Assembly: GCA_022496805.1 (NCBI GenBank)
Contig: CM040101.1
Span: 4,218,501-4,282,500, forward strand
DNA: 64,000 nt
Source of the DNA: Pohlia nutans
Lineage: Eukaryota > Streptophyta > Bryopsida > Bryales > Mniaceae
Direction of reading: 5' to 3'
The notes under the pieces were generated by a model. It did not search any database. It saw only the letters and a program-made list of their open reading frames with translations, and had not been told where the DNA came from. A program made the position numbers and the translations under genes. Below, piece after piece: positions 31,627 through 42,449 of the stretch. The stretch's first letter is position 1. Each line of letters opens with the position of its first letter.

Positions 31627-32900
31627 TAAAAGGGTTAGGCATATGCCTAACTGTCATCACTTGTAATTGTCAATTAAATTTTTAAGACGGATAGAAATAT
31701 GCATAACCTTTCATAACTTGCAACGTTACAAAATAATTACATCTCACTACTACATAAAATTTATCACCAAGTAGTATTTTAAGATTGTGATTCAGTATTT
31801 CTCAAACCTAAGCTAAATACATCTTTCCCAAATGGAATAAAAGATGATCTATTGATAAATTCCTCAAGCAGCATTTAACGAGCTATAACTTCAACATGAG
31901 CTTGATCATCGAGACCTATTGCATTTGAAGTTGTTGAAGGGCCACCAAATCTTTCACCTGGTCTAATTAGTACGTTTTCCTCCCTTCTACATCAATATTT
32001 GGAACTTCTTCACGTGTATTCCAACCTTCTCCATCAAACTATAGATCAAACTATGGGAAATACTTACATTCATGTGCATTGAAACCATCGCGCTAATGTT
32101 TCAAGAAAATAAACATAAAAGGGTTAGGCATACGCCTAAACCCCTATCACTACAAATATTTTTGAAAATTTCAAGTATTGGGGGGAGGGGTTTAGACATA
32201 TGCCTAACCTTCCATTGTTTATTTCTTTTCAAATTAATCAAAGTGATGGGGGTCAGGCGTTTGTCTAACCTCCATCACTTGCAATTTTAAATAATAATTG
32301 AAGTGATAGGGGTTAGTCATATGTTTAACCGTTCCATAACTTGGTATTTTAACAAATAATACAAATGATAGGGATTAAGCGTGTGCTTAACTCCCAACAC
32401 TAGGAATTTTAAAAAATAATCAAAATGATAGAGGTAAGGCACATGCCTAACCCCATCACTTGATATTTTAAAAAATAATTGCAAGTGATTGGGGGGTTAG
32501 GCATATGCCTAACCCTCATTACTTGCAATTTCAAAAATTAATTGAAGTGATAGGGGTTAGGCATACGCCTAACCCTTCCATCACTTGGTAATTTAACAAA
32601 TAATACAAATGATAGGGTTAGGCGTATGCTTGACCCCCAATACTAGGAATTTTTAAAATAATCAAAGTCATGGGGGTAAGGCAAATGCCTAGCCCCATCA
32701 CTTGGTATTTTAGAAAATAATTGCAAGTGATTTGGGGGGGGGGGGTTTAGGCATATGCCTAACTTCTCATCACTTGCAATTTTTAAAATTAATTGAAATG
32801 ATAGAGGATAGGCATACGCATAACCTCCATCACTTGGTATTTTAAAAATAATTCAAATAGTATGGTTAAACTTACGCCTCACCCCTACCTTTTGGTATTC
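31627..32900. repeat. Palindromic minisatellite, block 1 (~60-65 bp unit)
   Basis: Each unit joins a palindrome around GGTTAGGCATATGCCTAACC with a spacer like ATCACTTGCAATTTTAAAAA and AATTGAAGTGAT, itself a near-inverted repeat (ATCACTT / AAGTGAT). The array is densest from 32115 to 32890 (about a dozen units), with a lone early unit at about 31635. Units differ at many bases, but paired changes often keep the palindrome. Confidence 0.85.
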
Positions 32901-33249
32901 TAGAAAATAACTGCAAGTGAATATTGATGTCAAATTATCATATGTGGGGTGAGATCCTAAGAAATTGTAGTCGAAATTGAATTTCCATATCAAATTTTGA
33001 GAGGCCTAGGTCACTATAAACCAATATGTGGCACTTTTTGACAAAAACGAATGATTTTGTGTCTGATCAGACCACAACATAGAGTAATGAAAGTCAACCG
33101 TGATTTGAAGGTGAGTGCCAAAACTTACTTGGACGAAAACGACCAAAATGAATTCCAATGCAAAAGCTCTTTGTATTACGTGCTCCACCCCAAGGTGACA
33201 ACTTATTATGCGTGCTCTATCCTAAGGTAATGATCACTTCATCAATTGA

Positions 33250-33470
33250 GTTGCAATCTCCCCTTAGACTCTCCGCCTTCAATCTCATTTTGGACTCTTC
33301 GCCTTCAATCTCATTTTGGACTCTCTGCCTTCAATCTCATTCTAGACTCTCCGCTTGATTACTCTCCGCCTCCAATCTCAACCCAAGTACTCTCTGCCTC
33401 TAATCTCAACCTAGACTCTCCGCCTTCAATGTCCGCTTGGACTCTCCGCCTGCAATTTGCGCCTGAAATA
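33250..33470. repeat. 26-bp minisatellite
   Basis: About eight degenerate copies of a unit like GACTCTCCGCCTTCAATCTC plus ATTTTG. It lies between the two blocks of palindromic minisatellite and makes a low-complexity open frame that I do not consider a gene. Confidence 0.8.
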
Positions 33471-34129
33471 TCTTTGAAAATCTCTCACTAGGAGCAATAC
33501 TCTACTTGTCCGCTTGTAATCACGAGGAATGCTCTAGCATGGACACAGATTAGCAATGGCGGGGTGGTATTTGGAAACCCTAACTAGGTAAGAAAATGTG
33601 TACAATGTTAGGGTTAATGTTAGGGTTGAAGAATTAGTACATTCATCCAACTGTGGTGTTTGAACATTCATCTTCAGTATTAGAATTTATTACAATCTCA
33701 TTTTTTATACACAACGGAGCAATGAATATGAGTTATAACTTAATTTGTAATATGAGTTGTGCTATGTAATGCGGCTATTGGGCGTGACATTCAGAATGAG
33801 GATTTAGGTGATTTGTTTCTTTGTGTTTGTTTGTTTGTTTGAAATGTTTGTATGTAACATTGAGAACTTGAAATCTGCCTGACCAACAAAATTGTTTCGA
33901 TGCTTTTGGACATACAATGTAAAAGTATGTCATTATTATGACAAAACTTACTCAAATTTATAGTGACAGAACTTACTAAAACATGGATAAATTTATAATG
34001 ACAAAACTTACTCGGATATGCTTGACAACAGGAGGTGCAGAAAAGTCATTTCGCAGAATTTGGACCTATGGTGTGAAACTTATGGATTTACAATCAAATT
34101 AAAATTTTATTTGAAGTCCATTGCAAGTG

Positions 34130-35790
34130 TTAGGAGTTGGGCATATGCCTAAGCCTCCTATATTATACTCTCCTTAGAAATTGTAAGAATTGAAGGGTTA
34201 GGCATATACCTAAACCTTCCATGTTTTATTTTTTAAAATAGTGAAGTATTAGTGGGTCAGGCACATGCCTAACCCTCATGTATTTTATTTTGTTTGAAAT
34301 TGTAAGTGTTGCCAGGGGGTTCGGTATAAGCCTAACCCTCTAATATTTTATTTTTCTATAAAATCCAAGTGTTTGGAGGTTAACATATGTATGACCCTCC
34401 CATATTATATTCTGCTATAGAATGAAATTGTTGGGGGTTAGGCATATGCCTAACCCTTTAAAAAAAAATTCCAACTGTTAAAAGGTTAGACATATGCATA
34501 ACCTCTCATCACTTGGTATTTTAAAAATTAATAAAAGTGATAGGGGTTAGGCGTATGTTTAACCCATCACTTAGTAGTTTATATAATGATTGTAAGTCAT
34601 ATAGGTACTAGAAGAAATCTTGTTCGATGTGACATGTTTTTAATAATTAGATGTTCATTATGACTTAATTTTTAGTGACTCAAAATTAATTTTGAGTCAC
34701 AAAAGACAAGTCACAATGGACATGTAGTCATTGAAGAATGTCACATTGAACAAGATTTATATTAGTGGGGGGTTAAACATATGCCTAACCCCCATCACTT
34801 AGTAGTTTACGTAATAATTGCAAGTGATCGGGGGTTTTAGGCATATGCTTAACCCCCATCACTTGCAATTTTAATAATTAATTGAAGCGATAGGAGTTAA
34901 GCCTATGCCTAGCTCTTACCACTTGGTATTCTAGAAAATAATTGCAAGTGGGGAATTTAGGCATACGTGTAAGCCCTCATCACTGGGTATTTTAAAAATT
35001 AATTAAAGTGATGGAAGGTTAGGCATATGCCCACCTCCATCACTTAATATTTTACATAATAATTGAAAGTGATGGCGGGTTACTTTCAATTATTATGACT
35101 TGTAATTTTTAAAATTAATTAAAGTGATAGGGGTTAAACATACACTTAACCCTCATTACTTAGTATTTTAACAAATGATTCAAGTGATATGGGTTAAACA
35201 TATGCATAACCCCCATCACTTAATATTTTAACAAATAATTCAAGTCATAGGGGGTTAGGCGTATGCCTAACTCTCGCATATTTTATTTTGCTATATAATG
35301 GAAGTGTTGGTGGATTAGGCGTATGCCTAACCCTCTGGCGTTTTATTTTGTTGGAATTTTTAAGTGTTGGAAGATTAGGCTTATGCCTAACCTTTTAATT
35401 ATTCTATTTTGTTGGAAATTATAAGTGTTGGGAATCACGCATGTGCCTTACCCTCAGACATTTTATTTTGTTGAAAATTGTAAGTGTTTGGGGGGTTAGG
35501 CATATGCCTAACCCTCTGATATTTTATTTTCCTATGACATCCAAGTATTTCAAGGTTAGCATATGTATACCTCAGCTCCGATATTATGTTTTGCTATTAG
35601 ATGCAGTTTTTGGGGGATTAGGCTTATGTCTAACCCCCTAAATCACTATAATAATTATTTTTAATTCTAGGTGTTGGAGCGTTGGACATATGCATAACTT
35701 ATTAACCTCCCATTACTTGGTATTTCAAAAATTAGTTAAAGTGATAGAAGTTGGGCGTATGTTTAACCCCATCACTTAGTAGTTTACACA
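34130..35790. repeat. Palindromic minisatellite, block 2
   Basis: Same unit as the block at 31.6-32.9 kb, over 20 copies. In part of the block the spacer changes to a form with TTTTATTTTG and a ...GAAATTGTAAGTGTTGG phrase (34150-34450 and 35270-35630). It is interrupted at 34607-34767 by a small foldback element. Confidence 0.85.
34607..34767. mobile_element. Small foldback MITE inside the minisatellite, copy 1
   Basis: About 161 bp, nearly palindromic: ACTAGAAGAAATCTTGTTCG and ATGTGACAT at the left are mirrored at the right (ATGTCACATTGAACAAG), with AAAATTAATTTT at the centre. A related copy lies at 35811-35972. Confidence 0.75.
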
Positions 35791-35810
35791 ATAATTGCAA
35801 GTGATGGACC

Positions 35811-35972
35811 CTAGTAGAAATCTTGTTCAATGTGATAGGTCTTTTATAACTAAATATCCGTTCCAGTGACTTGTCTTTAGTGACTCAAAATCAATTTTGA
35901 ATCACTACAGACAAGTCACAACAAACATTTAGTCATTAATGAATGTCACATCAGACAAAATTTGTACTAGTG
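35811..35972. mobile_element. Small foldback MITE inside the minisatellite, copy 2
   Basis: CTAGTAGAAATCTTGTTCAA at the left is mirrored to GACAAAATTTGTACTAG at the right; the centre is CAAAATCAATTTTGAATCAC. About 80 percent identical by eye to 34607-34767. It sits at the right edge of the palindromic minisatellite. Confidence 0.75.
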
Positions 35973-36745
35973 GAGGGTTAGGCATATAGTATATACATGA
36001 AAACATATAAAATCTACAACACTCTAAAAGCATAAACCTAAACTCTAAAAAATCTAAAAACATAATTTGAAAAAACTTAAATAACTGCATGGAGGTCAAA
36101 CTTTGCCAATGGTTTAATTCAAGAATTACATTATTTTTCTGCATATATTTCCAGAGCATATTTATGCTTTTCTCATTCATACATTGTTCTACCAAAAAAA
36201 TTACAATGTGCAATTTTAGAGGGGCATGTGCACTTTTAACAAAATGGGTGTTTAATACATATGTAAATTTGTAATGAAATTATAGTACACTTCAATGTGA
36301 TTGCAATGCACTTTACGGTTTCCAAATCGGATCATTTTTGAGTACACACGCATCGTTCAAAGTTTCTAATAAAAAATCCTGCAGAGGGAAATTCGTAAGC
36401 ATATTGGACCCGACTGTACATTATGCACTTTAAACCAATCATTCCAAAGTTTATAAGACAATGAGTAAATTCTTATTTTTCATTTAATTAAAACGATAAT
36501 TCCTTTTAAGATCAAATTTAAACATATTGTGACACTATAACTTAATCCAACTATATGAATGTCTTGGAAAAGTCATCATTTACAACTTTCATTGGTATGT
36601 CAACCTCAAAAATTGGATTCAGTGCGCTTTTTATGCTAAATTTTCAAAGGGCTACCCAAAATTGACATTGAGATATAAACGCTCAAGTTTAGTTTTGAAA
36701 CAAATTATTTCTTCAAAAAATCAAAGACGGATCTCAGAAAGTTAA

Positions 36746-37487
36746 CCCTTTGACATGCATGTGTCAGCATAGTAGACCATAAATAAATTCAAATTATTCT
36801 CTTAACTATATACATGGACAATTTTCCCTCATTACCTAGAAAAGAGGATCTAATTGAAGATCCTCTTTTGATCCAGTTTTCAAAAGGAGGCTCCATTGCA
36901 CTGCTCTATTATGTTATGGTGTTGAATTGGGATGTTAACCCCTAAATGACCGATTGACCATTTTTTGGTTGCAGCCCAAACAGCAGTGATTGCCCATGGT
37001 CAAAAAATGACATTTTTTGAGTTTTGATTTTTTTGTCGAAATTGGGGGTAGAGATTATGTTCTAGTGTTGTTTGATGCGTTTCATTTGCAATATTGAGGT
37101 TCACTAAGAAATTTTCAAAGACAAACACCTCAACAATGTCCTAGTGTTATAAAACTTTATATTTCAGGAAACTAATGATGTTCACTCATTTGAAATTTTT
37201 GCTTTTTTAAAATTTAGAATAGAATGTCTAGTTTTAACCAATCATACCAAATTTCAAATTCTAAAAATAAAAATTGTAATTTTGGTAAATATTAAATGGT
37301 AAATGCTTCTAAATTCATTAAAAGAGTGTCTAAAACATTTTTTGACAGTTTGACGGTACAAATAATGACTAAACATCATGCTTCTCATTTTCTCTTTTGA
37401 ACCAAACTTCATCAAAGTTGTAGAAGTAACATTTTATAACACATCTAGGTTTTGCCCTTACCCCGTCTGTCATTTAGGGTTAAAGGG
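36746..37487. mobile_element. TTAA-type element, family Q, copy 2, split by a nested element
   Basis: Starts after TTAA (36742-36745) with CCCTTTGACATGCATGTGTC, like the start of 30078-30618. Its right end GGGATG-TTAA-AGGG-TTAA (compare GGGATGTTAAAGGGTTAA at 30605-30622) is interrupted exactly at the inner TTAA by the 541-bp family P element. Without the insert it would be about 200 bp. Confidence 0.7.
36939..37479 (+). mobile_element. TTAA-type element, family P, complete, 541 bp
   Basis: Ends CCCCTAAATGACCGA and TCTGTCATTTAGGG, flanked by TTAA on both sides (36935-36938 and 37480-37483). The intact sister sequence at 30605-30622 shows the site before insertion, so the TTAA duplication is directly visible. 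Non-coding. Other copies: 18091-18555, and a diverged one holding the copia element (about 41.9-42.19 and 47.66-47.87 kb). Confidence 0.82.
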
Positions 37488-38238
37488 TTAACTTTCACAT
37501 CTATCCGAAAAAGAAAAAGAAAAATTGAAAAAACTTCACCATTCGGGCAGTGTAACCACTTGAAAATTTTGATCGACCAAATTTGGTCGATTGGGCACTA
37601 AGACCAGGACACACTGTTGTCAAGGACCAGCCTAATGAAGTTTTCTTCTATTTCGTTTCTATACCATAGCGGCCAAAAGAGACATCAAAGCAGTGTTGGA
37701 ACTTGGAAGTAGATTATATGCTGTAAGCTTTACAAGAATCACAATGAGGAGAATCAATATGTCACCTTGAATGACTACAAAGAATTCAGTTCTGGCCGCT
37801 ACCCGAAATAAGTAAGAGCAGCATACTTGATCCTCCTGCAAATGGATATCCAATGTTTCTGGAGTTGTATATGAGGATGTGAAGACATCATAGAGTACAA
37901 TGTCCTACACTATACAAAGAGCTAGATCTGACATCTTTTCTGTCTTTAATTCTAGGACACAATACTGTCCTCCATCTTTGTACTTCCTCGCCTAATCAAT
38001 CGGCTCTTCTCTCAAAGCAACCGACTTGTAACTAGAGTATACAGACCAAGGGGTAATATGATCCAGTAATCAAGGGCTTCAACAATAAAACGGTCAACCT
38101 GAATTTCTAGCGAAGGCTGATTCTAGGACTGACATATTCACTGGGCATCTGCACTGTAAAAGAGGGATTATATTATGAAAATCCACATATCCTGTAGTAC
38201 AGTATACACATGTATTTGATGAGAAGTTTGTAAATGTC

Positions 38239-39551
38239 TTAACTTGTGGATGTCCTTAGGGGCACTACAGGCTTTCTAGGGTTAGCAACCTTCTTTCTGC
38301 TCTTCATCCGACACCAGATGTTGTAATCTCTAATTATGCCTTGCAATAAAGCTCCCTCCATGGCACCAATAATACGATCGAGAATCTCGTCTCCTACTCG
38401 TGTCACAATGCCTTCAGGTATTAGTGCAAAAGCAGCAGGAAGGTCTGTTGAAAGCCCCAAACTTACCGAACCAGAAAAATCACAATTATGTCGAACAGTA
38501 GTGGTCTCTGCCGAACGAGGAATTGCACGCATGTTGCCATCCAGTAAGAAGGAAAAATCTGCTACTGCGAAACCATCAGGAACTCCAGTGAAATCGAGGA
38601 AGAGCTTGTCTGAATGAAGACGTAGAACACCCTTTTCAAAAATCACCCTGCAACGTGATCCACCAATCTTAGACATAGTAAATTCTTGAAATTTACGAGA
38701 TATAGAAAATTAGAGGTCGTACATGCGAATGCCAATGATATGCAGAACAAGGACTCAACACTTACGCTTTCCAAACAGTGCATGGACAACAGAGACAATT
38801 CTAATCTTCTACAGGAAAGAATCCAATAAACTGAAGATGCTCTAGGAGGAGAGTGCAGACGTGAACTCTCTGAATAGACAACACTCTACATAAATTGCCC
38901 TATTCTTGATCTTCAGAGTGACAGAAACAAATAGCCCAGAGAATTAGAGATGCTAATTTGTTTAGCAGGAGCAATGCGAACTCTCAAAATATGTAGTCCA
39001 CGTAAGTAATTTCAGTGCCTAATGCTATGACTTTAATAATAAAAAGAGAGGTGTACCCTGAGAGCTGACCTCATTTCAACACTCGGTGTGGCAGTAACGT
39101 TGATGAATGTGATAGGACGCAAACGAGACCGCCATGTTTTATCCCCCATGTACTCAATTCTTGAAGAATCAGGAAATGTGACTTTGACTATCCTCTCGGT
39201 TTCCTTCAAATATTCATTTGCTGGCAATGCCGCTTCTTTGAAAGGGATCGTCACCGACCTCGTTGCCTTAAAATTCACACGTTGGGCTTGAATAAGCATC
39301 CCCACCGATTTTTTGGCGGGTATTAAATTTGTTTTAAATAAGCTGCCTGTGTTGTTCAGGAGGAAATTGCTATGAAACTGTTCAAATGGCTGTCCCTCGA
39401 CCAGTCCATATTTCAAAGAAGATGAAGTAGGAAGAATTGAAGGATGACAAGTTCTTGCTGCCGATGCTCTTCGGAATGATGGAGTCGTGCTGGATGTTAT
39501 TTCTGTAAGCACTGGGAAAGAGGCAAACAATGTGCATTGCACAATGGCCAT
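38239..39551 (-). CDS. DUF1997-domain chloroplast protein, 2 exons
   Basis: A 296-aa protein of the DUF1997 family, found in cyanobacteria and plastids and without an agreed function. Exon 1 is 39551-39070, exon 2 is 38647-38239. The donor ATGAG/GTCAGC and acceptor GTTGCAG/GGTGATT join in phase to give PSVEMRVIFEKGVLRLHSDK, which fits the family. Residues 1 to about 90 look like a transit peptide (Ser/Thr/Arg-rich). The domain starts with NEYLKETERIVKVTFPDSSR, WRSRLRPITFINV and continues through DFTGVPDGFAVADFSFLLDG to LLQGIIRDYNIWCRMKSR, the usual C-terminal pattern. A basic tail of about 20 residues follows. A MITE-like repeat lies 0.9 kb upstream. Confidence 0.85.
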
Positions 39552-40437
39552 TGTCGCCCTTCGTGGCGATCGTCAAACGATCCTCAAAAGGTATCTGCGC
39601 AAGAATTAATTGTCAGTCCGTGTCCAATAAAGAGAACCAGTGAGTACAAAATCAGCAAAATCTTCGTACATAAATATACACTTCGGATGAGAAGTAGTGG
39701 ATCCTGAAGCGATGTGCGTATACAAGATTATCTCCTGCACAAAGTTTGATGTACTCAATACACTCTAATACAAGCCCTACTCACGTCACAAGGCAACTCC
39801 AACGAGGAAAACACACGTCCGACGCCACTACATTAAGTGTCTAGAAAGCCGAACCTAATTAATTTTGCGTAATTCTTTCACAAATTATTTAATTAGCTCC
39901 TCCTTGTCCACATGACCAAATTCAAGTACTCCTGCCTTCAACAACTATTCTCTGCAGTATACATATTCGAACAATGCCCTCGACGAAAATCCTGTCAACT
40001 TGCTGAAACCTATCAACTCATGTCTAGCAAGGACGAGTATCCAAAAATTGCCTGCTCTTCGCCTTGACTCTGCTCCATCCCATGAGCAAGAAATTTAAAT
40101 TCTGCGAACGGCCTTACGAACGCGGGGGTATCGACAAGGAGGCAGCGACAGAGAGTCCACATACGAAGAATGAGTACAGAGTAACCATTTCTTTGAACAG
40201 AAAGACGAAGGATCAGGATAAAGACTAGAAACTCCAAACCCTAGCAAATCTTGAAGCTCTCTGTGCCGGGAAAAAACCAGGGCAGGAGGCTGATGTGATT
40301 TGCATACCTGAGAGAGTTGAGTACTAATAATTCAAAGTCGAGCGACGAGTAGTTCGATGCATGGGTGACGCAAGTCTGTTCCAATTTTAAAGGGCCACGG
40401 CAATTCAGTCTCAGCCAAGCTTGTTCTGTCAACAAAA

Positions 40438-40786
40438 CTAGGGGTTGTCAGACCTTCTCCCAGAATGAAACTTCTCTGAAGATGGAGAAGGCCTGGAGGG
40501 AAAAGAGGAGCCAATAGGGCCCTTCTCCATGAGGAAGATGTGACTCCTTTTTTCAGCCCTGCGAAGAATGAGAATGGAGAATGGAGAATGAGATTTACCT
40601 GCGCAAATCAAGAAGCCGAAAACGAAAAGGAGAAGCAAAGCGGTGAAAACTTCTCACGCGAAACCATTCATCACCATTCTTCACGCCCATTCTTCACCCA
40701 AATTTCTCTATCTTCAGAGAATGGGCCCTCCGCAGTTCAAGGAGAGAGTGCCACATGCTCATTCTCTGAAGATTGAGAACCCCTAG
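40438..40786. mobile_element. Candidate MITE upstream of the DUF1997 gene, ~349 bp
   Basis: CTAGGGGTTGTCAGACC at the left and GATTGAGAACCCCTAG at the right are imperfect inverted ends. Inner repeats of the phrase TTCTCTGAAGAT(T/G)GAGAA and GAGAATGGAGAATG are present. No coding capacity. Confidence 0.55.
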
Positions 40787-41350
40787 TGTGAAAATGCACG
40801 GGAGGCACGAGGCACAGGGAGAGAGACGACGGTCGTGTACGGTTGATACCCGTCGATGCCCGTCAGGGTTCGTAGGATTATACGGTATGTACCCTTCCCG
40901 CACCTTGCGGTTGTACTCCCATGCATAGCCGTGGTTGTTCCCCATTACCGTGCCGATTGTATTTCCTACTATCAAATAGTCAAAAACAAATTGTGGTCTT
41001 TTTAAAAGGATTTCAATGTACTAAAACATGCATTATTATTCTTACATGGTGTAAATAAGTTACGTATACTTGAAGTTTGGGATGAAATTTAACGATTTGC
41101 ATGCTCGAAAAGACAACAAGGTGCGGACTGAGTGAGGATCAAGCGGGACGATGTACATGAGTGTTATCGGCAAGGCTGCGGTATGTGAACAATCGCATTT
41201 TCTTAGTAAGGACTGGATCCAGCAGGCCAGATCTCATAGTATTCAATCCACGGCATAGTGCTTTGAGATCCGGCTTTTCGATCTTGTGTGGTGAGTAGGC
41301 TGTTGCTTAGGCTTGAAGCGTTGGGGTAGTATCACAACCAAAACTCCACA

Positions 41351-41520
41351 CTACTAGAAAATGGTGACCGAATCAACAAAAAAAATCAACAACTTTATGT
41401 TATTTTGTGCAATGTAATGACCATTTTCACTAACTTTCAAAGTTTATGTTAGACCGCAAAAAAATTCGTATGATTTCTATTGGTTTAGGCACTACAAGAA
41501 AAATTGAGACCGAATCAACA
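41351..41520 (+). repeat. Two CACTA-transposon-like 5' ends in tandem
   Basis: CACTACTAGAAAATGGTGAC at 41351 and CACTACAAGAAAAATTGAGA at 41491 both resemble the conserved CACTACAAGAAAA end of plant CACTA (En/Spm) elements, and both continue with GACCGAATCAACA. No matching 3' end was found. Confidence 0.5.
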
Positions 41521-42186
41521 TAAATTCAACAAATTTCAATAATTACCAATTTTAAAACTGTTGAAAAGTGCATTATGAAGCATCAGTTTTACAAAAACAT
41601 AAAAAATAAGATTAAAAAATATAAATTTTAGATTAATTCTATGAAAATAGAGTCAACAAGTTCATTGTATATAATAATGTAGTTAATATTATATATAAAG
41701 GACATAATAATAATATATATTATTATACTATTATACTAGTTATTGGGTGTTTTCGTACTATAGGTGTCATAATTTTGAACAAAAAAAGTTTTTAATGTTG
41801 TAAAACAATTGATTCAGTGCCATAATATAATAAATAAGGAATATATCAAAAACATATTAATATAGTAAAATTGAATCTATTGGAATCTTTTCAAAATATT
41901 TTATATTATTTTGGAATCTTTTAGAATATTTTTATAACCTTCTTTAAATTATTTTTACGGTTTAACTTCCTATATAGTTTTAGATCTTCATTTATAGAAT
42001 TTAAAAGCAATTTAACATAAAAATTCAATGAAATTACATTTTATATGTTTAGAATTCAAAATTTAGTATTATTGGTTAAAATTGTAATTTTCATCATAGA
42101 AGCAAAAACAAGAAAACATTTAATGAAAAGAACAACATTACTTTTCCTAAATCTTAAAATTTGTAACACAAGACAATGTAGAGGTG

Positions 42187-42191
42187 TTGTT
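42187..42191. other. 5-bp target site duplication of the copia element, left
   Basis: TTGTT directly before the left LTR, repeated as TTGTT at 47660-47664 directly after the right LTR. Confidence 0.85.
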
Positions 42192-42449
42192 TATTGAAGG
42201 TAGAGAAGATTGCACAAGGCACACACACAAACACAAGGAATGCGTAGAAAGAGATGATCTTTACTCAAAGGCCTTCCACCTTAAGTAGTGTACACTAGGA
42301 GGTCACCATGGACAAACCATATGGGATAACTCATCACAAGGACACTCTAGAGATCAGCCCATGCCTAACCCCTCCTCCCACACACCATTATTTAGCACCC
42401 GTACGTCTTTGGCTTCTAGCAATACTACGTTGCATCAATTACCTCAATA
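42192..42449 (-). repeat. 3' LTR of the copia element
   Basis: 258 bp, no difference by eye from 47402-47659. The last codons of gag-pol lie inside it. Confidence 0.93.

Larger units (their letters stand above)
30630..36416. mobile_element. 5.8-kb element with Tc1-like terminal inverted repeats
   Basis: Inverted repeats of about 170 bp (30630-30800 and about 36245-36416) start CAGTC(A/G)GGTCCAATATGC and are flanked by TA (30628-30629 and 36417-36418), as in Tc1/mariner elements. By eye the arms are around 90 percent identical. Inside, in order: an inverted copy of a transposase C-terminus (30830-30985), a degraded transposase relic (31074-31375), a short copy of right-end internal sequence (about 31395-31450), a palindromic minisatellite in two blocks (about 31630-32900 and 34130-35790), a second minisatellite (33250-33470), and two small foldback elements. 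The placing suggests that the minisatellite grew or landed within the right subterminal region of a compact element. Confidence 0.75.

Noticed and set aside
32101..32890. Interstitial telomere repeats
   Set aside because: TTAGG/CCTAA text occurs only as halves of palindromes within 60-bp units, never as head-to-tail telomere repeats.
33158..33491. A Ser/Pro/Leu-rich protein gene
   Set aside because: The frames follow the 26-bp minisatellite and shift between frames with each irregular unit.
31627..35790. Regularly spaced palindromic repeats resembling a CRISPR array
   Set aside because: The intervals are themselves repeated and related to each other, copies are diverged, no cas genes exist and the host is a plant. 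It is a minisatellite.
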